Positions 54,070 through 63,829 of a stretch of DNA of 64,000 nt are shown here, piece after piece. The position numbers were made by a program, and so were the translations under genes. The notes beneath the pieces are model-generated. The model was not told the DNA's origin. It searched no databases and saw nothing but the letters and a program-made list of their open reading frames with translations. The stretch is from Bemisia tabaci (taxonomy: Eukaryota; Arthropoda; Insecta; Hemiptera; Aleyrodidae), in NCBI RefSeq assembly GCF_918797505.1, contig NC_092793.1, positions 7,078,366 to 7,142,365 of the forward strand, given 5' to 3'. Positions within the stretch are counted from its first letter, which is position 1. Each line of letters opens with the position of its first letter.

Positions 54070-54450
54070 TTGCAGTTAAGGCAGCCTCCAAGAAAAATAA
54101 TCGTCTCCCTCATTTTCCTTTCAAAGGATCATGTTCTCAGCACGCAAGGAGCCATGACTTCAAGGTATTTTTTTATAATTTTTAGGTAAAACTAAGTAAA
54201 CATAACATAAAACGAGCGTATCATCCCGGAGTTAAATACACCTTGAGTTAATGTTCCATTGGTGAATCTTGTTGACCGCTTGATGCAGCCGTCCCACACC
54301 TCTGTTGATCGTTGGTTTGTCATCGCGCACTAAATCTCCTTCAAATGGGAGGGTAGGCCAAATCGCAACGTAGGAGCTGGTATAGTTGCTCTGTCAGGCC
54401 TTTCGCATCCACCATTACATACAAACTCGATATTGAACAGCTCATTGATC
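54070..54450. other. Unannotated stretch
   Basis: No frame, repeat relative or inverted repeat was found. Confidence 0.3.
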
Positions 54451-54454
54451 GGGT

Positions 54455-54625
54455 AGCAGTAATGTGGTGTGATTTGCGATATGCTGATTGATCTGCCATC
54501 TAAATTGACGGAAAAGGATCGAAAAACAGGGTGTTTGCAACGAAAACTTTATTAATTGATTCTTTACCACAACTTCAAATAGGGAAATATCGATAAATTG
54601 ATCATTCACATCCCGCCAGCTGCCA
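54455..54625. mobile_element. Diverged hAT MITE related to 7,652
   Basis: Carries GGAAAAGGATCG, GGGTGTTTGCAACGAAAAC and ATCGATAAATTGATCATTC in the order of the CAGTGGCGTGGCG family, with decayed ends. Confidence 0.55.
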
Positions 54626-54711
54626 TTGTCAGGGAGTAATTTACTCGGGCTTGTAACGATTTTTTAATTTTTTCCTTTATCTGCTACCCAGATAAGCATC
54701 TCACGGGTGGG

Positions 54712-54945
54712 TTTAAAAATCTAAAAGAAAAATTCGCAACCTTCAAATCAGTAAGCAGGAAACTACAATTGAATACTCTAGGAGAACATACTCGGTGAGA
54801 CAAAAATTGGCCATTCAAGGCCAAAATCAAGGAAGTTTCCAAGAATATACGTTTACTTTTTCTGAAATAAAAAAATGAAGTATGGTGGGAAGTCTACAAC
54901 GTCGCAAACGGAGATACGTGGTTTTGCATTCTGGTCATCGATATT
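54712..54945. mobile_element. FB7 copy, partly decayed
   Basis: Shares GGAAGTCTACAACGTCGCAA, GAGATACGTGGTTTTGCATT and GGTCATCGAT with other FB7 copies. The right edge abuts the hAT MITE at 54,949. Confidence 0.6.
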
Positions 54946-54948
54946 CAT

Positions 54949-55113
54949 CAGTGGCGTGGCGTGAATTGCGATGTATCGATCGTTATGTCATTTAAATCTA
55001 TGGTAAGGAATCGATTATTAAGGTGTTCGCTGCGAACACCCTGTTTATCGATCCTTTTCCATAGGTTTAAATGGCATAATAATCGATACATCGCAATTCA
55101 CGCCACGCCACTG
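54949..55113. mobile_element. hAT-type MITE, sister of 7,652-7,816
   Basis: Same length (165 bp) and same CAGTGGCGTGGCGTGAATTG termini. The left flank ATATTCAT and right flank AATTTCAT agree in six of eight bases, a decayed 8-bp duplication. Confidence 0.88.
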
Positions 55114-55264
55114 AATTTCATTGAAAGCAATCTGTTGAGAAAATGACGCACGTGCGTTCATTCCCTCTGCGGTCATCAGCAGAGATAAAACTTGTCGCAG
55201 TATTCTTTAAAAACTTGTGAACAGAAAGCTTTGGGGTTAAGTGATTTTCCTTACTTTTTTTCAG

Positions 55265-55517
55265 ACCAGATTTTAACGGAGCAAATGAAAAAACCCATCA
55301 AAATTTACCAATGGCAGCGGAAGAGGCTTTTTTAAAGATAAATTCGACTGGAGATGATGCGTCCACCAGATTTTTGGTCACACCTGAGTTGGACCGGATC
55401 AAGTGTAGAATAACTACAGGATCTGAAGAACTTGCGAAAATGAGTTGCATAACGTTTTTTCGTTACTTTATCAAAAATAATTTGAAGACTAAGGATTATT
55501 TTCAGTCAAGTCCATAG
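55265..55517 (+). CDS. Terminal exon candidate, product unknown
   Basis: A strong acceptor, TTTTCCTTACTTTTTTTCAG, ends at 55,264. From 55,266 the frame is open for 84 codons to a TAG ending at 55,517 (PDFNGANEKTHQNLPMAAEE..., ending TKDYFQSSP). The peptide is of balanced composition, with no low complexity and no relation to the repeats around it. I recognise no domain. A first Met (55,311) also permits a 68-residue single-exon reading, but the open frame back to the acceptor favours an exon. No clear AATAAA follows closely (AATAAG at about 55,531). It lies just downstream of a hAT MITE. Confidence 0.4.
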
Positions 55518-55529
55518 CAGCCCTAAGGT

Positions 55530-56170
55530 TTAATAAGTCATTTCTAATATTTTTGCTGAACTATCATTCAACATAAGCGTAGCGAATTGCACAATTCGTC
55601 GATTTCTAGATGAGAGAACTAAACTACTTTTCTAATTTGTGACATTTCTCCTAGCGAATTATATTTGTATTTATTTACGTTTTGTAATACTTGAATATTT
55701 TCTTTGCCTGGTTCAGTTCATCATTACTCTAAGCTTTCTAACCCCTTAAATTTTCATTTTTGTCGCAGTTCGTTCTGCTATTCAGTTAAATTTCCCTGGT
55801 TCTTGCGGCTATCGACAGGTCCTTAAATGAGCCCGCTATATTCAGATTTTCGGAATATGGCCAAAATCACGGGGGTTTCACGGGGGTTTCACGGACGATT
55901 CACGGGGGTTTCACGGTCGTTTCAGGGGGGGGGGGGGGGTTTCCACGAACAATTTTCATAATTTTTGCCGCCAACGATGGGGGAGTGTCCCTCGATGAGC
56001 CCGCTTATCTTTAAACTCACTGGGGCTCGCAAAGCAGCTAACTGATCATTGAAATTGACAGACAAAGCAATAGACAAAGAATATAAAAGGTAAATAGAGG
56101 GATTCTATTGGTGTAAGCGGGTGGTTGCAATGGACAAAGGAGGTAGGTAATAGACTAACTAATGGCAACC
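55530..56170. other. Unannotated stretch with ACGGGGGTTTC repeats and G15 run
   Basis: At 55,868-55,924 CACGGGGGTTTC-type units repeat four to five times, ending in a 15-base G-run (55,925-55,939). Nothing coding is supported. Confidence 0.5.
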
Positions 56171-56177
56171 CACGACC

Positions 56178-56430
56178 CTGCCGTGCTAAAGAAAAACGCC
56201 GTATGAGCCTTCAGGCGTTGCCAAATTTCTTCAGGCAAATCACTAATTTTCAGGAAAATTTGTGAATATTTTCCTCCAATTTCTCAGATAGTTTTGGTTG
56301 TAATTTGATCTAAAGTGTCTGAAAATTTCAATGAAAAATGTTCATTACCTTTCTCAAAAATAAACACTTTATCGGAGGAAATTTGGCAACTCTCAAATGT
56401 TTATATGGCGTTCTTCCTAAGCATAGGAGG
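56178..56430. mobile_element. FB2 element
   Basis: Left CTGCCGTGCTAAAGAAAAAC, right TGGCGTTCTTCCTAAGCATAGG. Inner GGCGTTGCCAAATTTC / GGAAATTTGGCAAC. Confidence 0.78.
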
Positions 56431-56985
56431 ATAGACCCTGTAGTTAGTCCATCGTTTTCTTCGTTCTACAGGAACCACCCATTTTAATCGATAGGATCGC
56501 TCCATCCTCCCTATGTCTTCTTTGTCAATGGCTTTGTCTATCAATTTCAATAATCAGCCCGCAGGTCGTAGGGGCGCCAAGCACTCGCCGAAGATTTGGT
56601 ATGCTTATACATTTTTTTTTGTCTGGCTCAGATCATTTTACGTGAGGTGTCATGAAAAACACGAGGGGTTCTTATGACGCTAATGTGGATAGTTTTCTAG
56701 AAATGTTTTAACACTGTTTCCCGCTGAAACGTGGCACGACACGGTTTCCGCGGCAGCATTGTCTGTCACATGACAAATCATTTTAACGGCCCTGAAATAT
56801 ATGGATAATTATCGCAGTTACCCCCGGTGCCCTGGTGGCTGCAATTGCCCCCACCCCGTCTCGCCCTACCCCTTCAGCTCGATATAAATTGATATATTTG
56901 CTCCAATTAACCCCGCCCTCCGTCTAACCCATCTCAGTGATGTATTAGACACGTAATTCGTAAACGTCCTGTGCGCTCGACTATG

Positions 56986-57238
56986 CCGCCGTGCTAAGGA
57001 AGAACGTCGTATGAGCCTTCAGACGTTGCCGAATTTCCTTTGATAAACCCCGGATTTAGTAGGACAATTGTGAATATTTTTTTCCAAAAATTTCAGACAA
57101 TTTGATGCGCAATTTAATCTAAAATATCTGAAAATACCAAAGAAAAAGGTGCATAAATGTCGTCAAAAATACATGTTTTGTCAAGGGAAATTTGGCAACT
57201 CTCGAATGTTCATACGGCGTTTTTCCTTGGTACGGCAG
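56986..57238. mobile_element. FB2 element with TATG target duplication
   Basis: Left CCGCCGTGCTAAGGAAGAAC, right GCGTTTTTCCTTGGTACGGCAG-type end. TATG on both sides (56,982-56,985 and 57,239-57,242). Confidence 0.87.
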
Positions 57239-57242
57239 TATG

Positions 57243-57890
57243 CAGTATGGGAGGCCCAATTTCTTCGGAACAAGTGGGTGTTTTCCATGAAATTTCATAT
57301 ACTTTCTTTCTATAGCTGAATGAAAGTGCGCAGACACGAAGCCACGATTCGATGAGACATTAAAGCAAAGAGATCTCAAATGCGTTGATCTAGGTAATTT
57401 CCGCTTCACAAATGTGCCCTCTAGGTAATTTCCATTTCACAAAAGTGCCTTCCTCCAAACTTTATGATGATGCGATCAAAAGTGTAGAGACTAGTTTGAA
57501 AATCTGATCATTTTTATTGTATTACATTGTTATATCGTAAAACACCTAATGAAAAAAATAGAATAAATGCGTTGAAAATTTCGGGGGTGTAAAAACTCCT
57601 TTATTGACCAGTAAAAAAAAGAGTTGTCACCGCACTCCAATATGTTACTCTACCTTCATGTTACTTAGAGCATACAGTCCTCATTATTAGTGTTTTTACC
57701 TCCTCTCTACCATTTTGCATACCTACGATAAACTTCACAAAACAATTCTGAGGTATAATGATAATAATTTGGTTCTCCACCAAAAAAAGGTTTATTTTAC
57801 TCATAATAAGAAATCTACAATGTCTCAAGTTAGAAAACTTTCTTAACCAACACCATCGACGCTCTGTGTCTACATCAGGCTGAAATCGTC
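57243..57890. other. Unannotated stretch
   Basis: Contains two near-identical 20-mers around CTAGGTAATTTCC (57,392 and 57,422) and otherwise AT-rich unique-looking DNA. No gene is seen. Confidence 0.3.
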
Positions 57891-57969
57891 AAGGGAGAAC
57901 GATGATGCCAGTCAAATTGAGATTCAAAATTGAAAAATACAATATGGCGGAAGCAGTGACTTAATATGC

Positions 57970-58150
57970 TATGTTGTTGCCATCCGAATAATCCAACTTT
58001 GCAATCGAGATATCTATTTTTTATTTATCTTACCTCAGAAAAATCACGGCGGATTTCAAAGTTTTCATTTTGGTTAACCCACATAAAATAGGCAGTGAAA
58101 AATTTACTACGTCGTCAATTGGGTATGCATGTTTTTTACCTCACCGTCTG
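57970..58150. mobile_element. FB7-related fragment
   Basis: Carries CAGAAAAATCACGGCGG, a TACTACGTCGTCAATT block and the end CTCACCGTC in FB7 order, strongly diverged. Confidence 0.45.
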
Positions 58151-58250
58151 TGATGAGAAAACGTGTAAATACACACGCGTTTGAATGTGATTTCAGCGGT
58201 AATCGTGATCTACCATCAATTCGAAGCTATACCGTCAAAGGCGCTCCGAG

Positions 58251-58302
58251 CAACTATTCCGCCACAGAAGTATTGCACAGTATCATGCGAAAATGAAGGC
58301 GC
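58251..58302 (+). repeat. CAACTATT...GAAGGCGC module
   Basis: CAACTATTCCGCCACAGAAG then TATTGCACAGTATCATGCG and GAAGGCGC. Here it stands outside any element I can bound. Other copies are at 7,011-7,061, 12,847-12,899, 13,138-13,189, 14,601-14,658, 17,479-17,530, 41,017-41,068 and 61,145-61,197 (+), and at 26,888-26,940, 29,584-29,634 and about 44,457-44,520 (minus). Confidence 0.65.
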
Positions 58303-58547
58303 ACTAACGCGCCCAACTGACTGGTATCGTTTACCTCTGGATGTACATACAGAGTGCTACTGATCTTACGACATGCCGCTCCTGAGCATTCGGTTTTTTT
58401 GAAACTCGATAACAAAGGGGCATGTCGTGACGGGAAACTTAGGACTCAACTTAAATTTTCAAAATTCGAGAATCCAAGACGGAGTGTGCCTACCGATGTA
58501 ATATCCGATGTAATCCGTCCTTCCATCCCGGATCAACCGCAATTGCA

Positions 58548-58708
58548 CAGTGGCGATTCTTGAAAACTGACATCATTGTTTTTCCTCCATTTAAATGTGT
58601 GTAATAGAATCGATTCTTAATGAGGCAGCTTACCTCGCTTAAAATCGATATTTTTGATAGATTTAAATAGAGGAACAACGGTGTTGCCAACTTGCAAAAT
58701 CTCCACTA
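58548..58708. mobile_element. CAGTGGCGATT-type TIR MITE, second copy
   Basis: Left CAGTGGCGATTCTTGAAAAC; right arm GGTGTTGCCAACTTGCAAAA then CCACTAG. Inner TTTTTCCTCCATTTAAAT / ATTTAAATAGAGGAAC. Confidence 0.65.
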
Positions 58709-58709
58709 G

Positions 58710-59660
58710 CTCCCACGTAAACAACTAAGTACTCTTTAATAATTTTCGGCGTGCTCTATTAAAAAAACTGCGAGCTCAAGTTTCATCAATAAGGATAGCA
58801 ACTTTATCGGCTTTTAGACTGGTTTTTTATTTAAATTTCCTTGGCTTTGTTTCCGGAACGATAATGATCGGGCGGACGTGGGAAGAATATCCGAGGGATA
58901 TCCAGGAATATCCGAGGAAAAGGGTACCATGCTGGCGCAGATTAATGTTTTGTATCCAATAAAAAGCAAAGTTGGTTGCGCAAGACATGCATGTGAGAGT
59001 GCAACGATGCTCTCCTTCCACTGCGCTCGGATCCAAGTTGACATTCCCTTTAATAAGATTACGTGACGTGTTGACCAAGTACGGCGTGTGCTCCTCTCGT
59101 CGCTCCACTCTGCTCCGGCGCGAATAGGTATACCTTTCCAATGGCCCATGCATTCCTGAGAGGAAGCGTGGAATTGCCGATTGGCTATATAAAACTGTTG
59201 ATATACTCCTGCTTCAGAGAGATTTCACTGCCTTAAATAGGATCGCCTCCGTAAGAGCCAACTCGACCACCATAGTTTCCTTGAAGCAGGAATATCGCGA
59301 AAGGATAGCGAGAAACGTGGATGAAGAGATATAAAAAGAGATTTTCCTCCGTTTTCATTAAATAATAAGATACCTGCGTTTGCGGTGCTCAATACTTTCT
59401 CAAGCTTTCTTCCATTCTCCGCTTAATGATTTTTACTAGGAGGATGGACTAAAACTGGAATAAAGAGGAAGTCCAGTGAAAGGGTGGTGACAGGAGGTTT
59501 TAAGTGAAATGAAGGGGTGCCAACTCCCTAATGAGTTGTGGGAGGACCGAGTTTTGTGGCGGTTAAGCGTTGCAGAGCGCCAGAGAGCGCCATGAAAGCG
59601 TCTCTAATGTATGTTTGTACTAAAAATGTGAATTAAATTAGAATATCTTTTTTTTTTTAT
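58710..59660. other. Stretch with a TATA-like site, otherwise unannotated
   Basis: GGCTATATAAAACTG (near 59,182) lies about 30 bp upstream of CTTCAGAG, a layout that could be a TATA/initiator promoter. No start codon with a lasting frame follows. Overlapping minus frames at 58,814-59,153 have no recognised motif. Confidence 0.2.
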
Positions 59661-59665
59661 CTTTA

Positions 59666-60046
59666 GGCCTTGTCCACACGAGCGCAGTTCGCGGAACTTA
59701 TTCCTCGAACTTGCTCAGTTCCCGGAACTTATTCCTTGAAACGAGGCATGCTGTCCACACGGGTTCGTCCGAACTGGAACCGGAACTTCAATAAAACTAT
59801 ACAATTATTGCAAAATAATAGATTATTATGACCGCCAAAGTAACAGAAATAAATGTCAAGATCATATGTAAAGGACGTGAAAAACAAAAACAAGCAAATT
59901 CACATCAAAAGAAACATATTTAGAAGCTCGGAGCACGGGGGAAATTCCAGGTTTTGGAGGAATAAGTTTCAGCTCAGCAAAAAACTTGTTCCGGGAACAA
60001 GTTCCTCGAACTGAGTTCCGCGAACCGCGTTCGTGTGGACAAGGCC
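59666..60046. mobile_element. Harbinger-like MITE with TTA target duplication
   Basis: Terminal repeats GGCCTTGTCCACACGAGCGC and GCGTTCGTGTGGACAAGGCC bound 381 bp, with TTA on both sides (59,663-59,665 and 60,047-60,049). A 3-bp TTA duplication with GG-starting termini fits PIF/Harbinger. Inner arms repeat CGGAACTTATTCC and GGAACAAGTTCC. Confidence 0.87.
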
Positions 60047-60059
60047 TTACCCTGATAGT

Positions 60060-60440
60060 AATGTAGAGTTGGCTTTATATTACTTGTCTTCAGTCCATTG
60101 ACGACGGCTGTTTAAAATTGTTTTCTAAAGTTTTTTAAGTTTTTAAAACTTTTTATGAGTTTTCATTTCATGATGTTACACAGTGTTCAGACACGCGATA
60201 TAGCAGTATATTGCAAGGAAAATACGGGAGACCTGAAGATGGGATCCAATCCGAAACGGCCCTCTTCAATGGACAGAAAAGTAAAAGAAAACCAACTCTA
60301 ATCATCAGGGTAAAGATTAAAAAAATTACTCTGATACTATTACATCCCTTGATGAAGGACAAAATCACAAATTGTAAACTAAATTTATTCAGATTAGATT
60401 TTCAACAATATTAAATTTTCTAATAAATATTGTGGTGGAA
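60060..60440 (+). mobile_element. Retrotransposon-like tail with a CTGAAGATG...CGAAAC motif
   Basis: GACCTGAAGATGGGATCC followed by AATCCGAAACGG near 60,231-60,259 resembles the conserved stem motif often found near the 3' ends of Penelope-like and other retroelements, and partly resembles a hammerhead core (CUGANGA, stem, GAAA). Downstream are an A-rich region and AATAAATATTG. No reverse transcriptase is present. Confidence 0.35.
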
Positions 60441-60449
60441 TCTATATGG

Positions 60450-61699
60450 CTGACCAGACCATAAGGCCAATCTGCCATTGGCAGATACGCCCCCTCGGCG
60501 CGCCAAAAACGCGCCCTTCTGACAGATAGCAAAATAAGAACAGAAAAAAAGTACGGCCGAGAAAATATGCGGAAAACGTCTTAAATGAATGGAAGAAGAG
60601 AGAGTTAGGAGTAAAGAAAGGTGCTTTGACGGATGATTGTGGTGAACAGAGGTCCAAGTACTATTTTCTTGAGCGTAAACACTTTTTGTGAAATTTTCAC
60701 CTTTTTGTTGACATACAGACGCTTTATCATCCCCCTCCTTCTTTCGCTATGTGTAACTCCCTTAGAAGCGATGGTCGTTTCGATTTTTACACAAACGCAC
60801 CCTTTATAGACTCTTGAGAGATCTTTAAACATATTTCTTCCGTTTCAAAATAACTATTGATTTGGACATACCATAGCATATCTCGGGCAAACTTAACCTT
60901 AATTTATCTCGAAATTCAAAAATAAGAGACATCTACAGTGTAGACGCGATACAACTATTCGCGCAAGATGGATGTACACATTGCATATGAAAAGTGTAAG
61001 ACGCGATGGCATGAGTCGTAAACTCGCAATACTTTCCTCTATGCTACTGGTTGAAAGCACCATTTCGACTAAGACAAACGCAAACAAACACAATATGGGA
61101 ATAGAGGGAGGGAAAAGATGCGCGATTACAACGGCGCAAAGATACAACTATTCGTACTTGATGGACGTCCGTGCTGCATCTGAGCAATTGAAGGCGCGAT
61201 GACGCGAAGCGTGAGCTCTCAATGCTCTGCTATATGCTGTCAATGAGGTGTCGCTCAGATTCGGGAGAAAAGTTAAAAAGGAGGCCCGAGTATGTCTTTC
61301 CTGTCTTCGGCTGTGTTGATACTCGTTCTTTCTTCTTTTTTCAGGTTCTTGTCTGATTCTTTTTTAGGATGGATTTGCAGAATTACGGCTTAAGCTCGCA
61401 GCACTGGCTCGATTCTTTTGGAAATAATGGTGCTTGGATGTGTCTAGTGGCATTAATTTTTTATGTTTTCATTGATTTCAGAAATCTGTCGGTTACTTCA
61501 ATGCTTTCAATCTCACAATTTTTACTCTGTAGGTACGATTAATAAACTTTGAACCTGAAAATAGCGTAAACATGTACTGCTTTGCCAAAATTTTCTGAGC
61601 CCCTCTCCACGTAGGGGTTGCCTTACCAGGGAAAATCACATTTCGCCCCTTTAACCAGCCAAGGGTCTACGCCCTCAGATGCAAGCCAGTCCGACCCTG
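60450..61699. mobile_element. T1 hAT-like element, copy 4
   Basis: The far end reads GCAAGCCAGTCCGACCCTG, the inverse of CAGGGTCGGACTGGC. The near end has AAGGCCAATCTGCCATTGGCAGAT at about 60,464. Two module copies lie inside (about 60,952 and 61,145-61,197). Aligns in reverse with 26,382-27,510. Confidence 0.72.
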
Positions 61700-62305
61700 C
61701 CATGCGACACAATTTTTTCCATTGCATCGTAGCTCAGGAGGATGAAGTTAGCTTACCACTTGGTTTTTTGCGATATATCGAGTTAGATTTGGTCCTTTGT
61801 TTTAATTTATGTGGAGCGAATTTGCCCGTTTGAAGCACTAAATATTTGCTAGATAATTGGTATTTTTTCTAAATTTTGGACTACCAACTTCGAGGAGCCG
61901 GGTAATCTCCGTAAATTCAAAATATGGAGTGTTCCTTGTATAGTTTTATGATAATGTTTTTTAGCATCAGTCGGCAACATTGCTTCTCAGACTTCTCTGA
62001 AACAAAAACTGACCTTGCAGCCTTTGTTTTGATTGTCCTTTTTAGGAAAGGCCTCAATGGTAAGCCTCCTTTTTCACATTTGGGCCAGCAACAATATATC
62101 AACAAAGGCATTCCTTCTGGATCACCCGCGAACGACCTGTTTCTCCTGATTCCTCCCCTCCTCCCTTGGAACCTTCCTTCTTTCTCTCTAGTGTTTCTAC
62201 GTCCCCTTTCCCATTTTCGGGATATAGGAAGAAGTCACAATCATGCAATTTATCTATCGTAAGTCGTTTGAAAATTTTCTGCTAAGAATATTTGTTTAAC
62301 AGTGA
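61700..62305. other. Unannotated stretch
   Basis: A plus frame at 61,924-62,262 (112 codons) is hydrophobic in its first third and proline/leucine-rich at the end; no motif or splice context supports it. Confidence 0.3.
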
Positions 62306-62311
62306 CATGCA

Positions 62312-62470
62312 TGGCGTGCTTTTGCAATAAATCGATGTATCTGACATTTAAACCCATGGGAAAGGATCGATAAACCGGTTGTTAACGACGCACATTTTAA
62401 TGATCGATTCTTTGCCTTAGCTTCAAACGGGGAAATATCGATAATCGATCATTCATGCCTCGCCAATGTT
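62312..62470. mobile_element. Diverged hAT MITE related to 7,652
   Basis: Contains GGCGTGCTTTTGCAATAAAT, GGAAAGGATCGATAAAC and ATCGATCATTCATGCCTCGCC in the family order, with decayed ends. Confidence 0.55.
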
Positions 62471-62635
62471 GTCAAACTATTTTATGGTTCCTTATACTCA
62501 TTAAATATCTGCAACGTGTGCTTACAAAATCGAATCAATGACTGATTCCTCTCCAGAGGGAATCCAGAGAAAAATTAATAAATAAGAGGATAACAGATAA
62601 GAAAAAATACATTAAATATGTGGCTCTACCTGTAA

Positions 62636-63207
62636 TCAACAAGGTGATAAAGTAGCACTGGGTCCACACTATTCTGCGGGAAATAGTTTCAACTCAGCCT
62701 TGCAAAACTGTTTATACTCTAATTGAATGCAGGGGTGTTATAATAAGCATTTTTGGGCTCACTCTATGGCTGAATTTCCTCAAATCAGCGATGTTTTGCA
62801 CATTGAAGGTCTACAGATTGTAGAATGCGTTATAATTTGGTCATTTTCGGCCTTCTTTGGATACTTTTATTGCCAATATGAGCCGTACATTGGATTATAG
62901 AGGCCGATGTTGGGGAAAAATGCGGATTTTCATGTAAATGCAAAGAGCTCCACGTTTTACGAGATAATCGGCATTCAGGCCTATATTTAGGTCAGTATTA
63001 GACCTAAAAAAGATCGAAAATGACCAAATCATGATGCATTTCGGAAAATATAGACGTCCAATGAACAAAAACCCGTTGAGTTGGGGAATTTAGCTAGGGT
63101 GAACCCAAAAACAGAACTCATCGATATACCTCTTTTTTGGAATTTGTTTGTCTTGATCTCCCCGCAGAAAAGTGTGGACCCGGAAAAATTCTACCACCTT
63201 GTTAATA
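62636..63207. mobile_element. TIR element (CAACAAGGTG ... GGGTCCACACT)
   Basis: Left CAACAAGGTGATAAAGTAGC then GGGTCCACACTATTCTGCGG; right CCCCGCAGAAAAGTGTGGAC then TTCTACCACCTTGTTAA. TIR about 45 bp, total about 570 bp. Interior pairs TTATAATTTGGTCATTTTCG with CGAAAATGACCAAATCATG. No protein. Confidence 0.8.
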
Positions 63208-63722
63208 AAACACATTGATATGCTTCTTAAAGACTATTTTTAAAGGGTGACCGGTGAAATTTTTCTTTACGTTAGCAAAAGTAAATTTCACGGCATGGAC
63301 TCCGCAATAAAATTTAAAAAATGATCCGCATGAAAGTAAAGAAATACTCAGCGGAAACTTTAGTTATATTTATTTTAAAAAAAGACGTAAAGAAGTAAAA
63401 GACGTGTGTTCTTTAAAAAAATTTAATATATTTATACATATTTTTTTTATGTGGTAACATTCTTTTTTTTACGTAATTACAACTTGCAATATGGGATCGA
63501 CGCAACCCAAAAGAAGAATAACAATTCCCTCTTTACAATGATACTAATGGTTGGTGGGATGGCAAAGCCACCATCACACCTTACTCCAATTAATTTTTGA
63601 TCTTGACATCTATAATAACAATAATCTACGAATTAGGGGTTTTTTCACGTCGTTTTGTTGTGAATGATAAAATGGAAGGCCACCGCACCGCGCCATGCTT
63701 AGCTATTACACGGGATGAAGAC

Positions 63723-63829
63723 CAGGTGAGAAAGCCACGCCCACCTGAGATCAGGTATGGAGTCATCAGCAGGTGATCTCGAATCGGAGGAGAGAGATCC
63801 GCGCGGAGCCTCCCAGGTGAGCTCACCTG
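63723..63829. promoter_or_regulatory. Cluster of five CAGGTG/CACCTG E-boxes
   Basis: CAGGTG at 63,723, 63,770 and 63,814, and CACCTG at 63,742 and 63,824; the last two form CAGGTGAGCTCACCTG, a perfect dyad. CAGGTG is the binding hexamer of Snail/Zeb-type zinc fingers and some bHLH dimers. Five sites in 107 bp is far above chance (one per roughly 2 kb for either strand). Whether it is an enhancer or part of an unrecognised repeat is open. Confidence 0.4.

Noticed and set aside
58814..59153. Two overlapping minus frames of 108-111 codons
   Set aside because: They are different frames of one stretch, lack motifs, and have no convincing splice sites.
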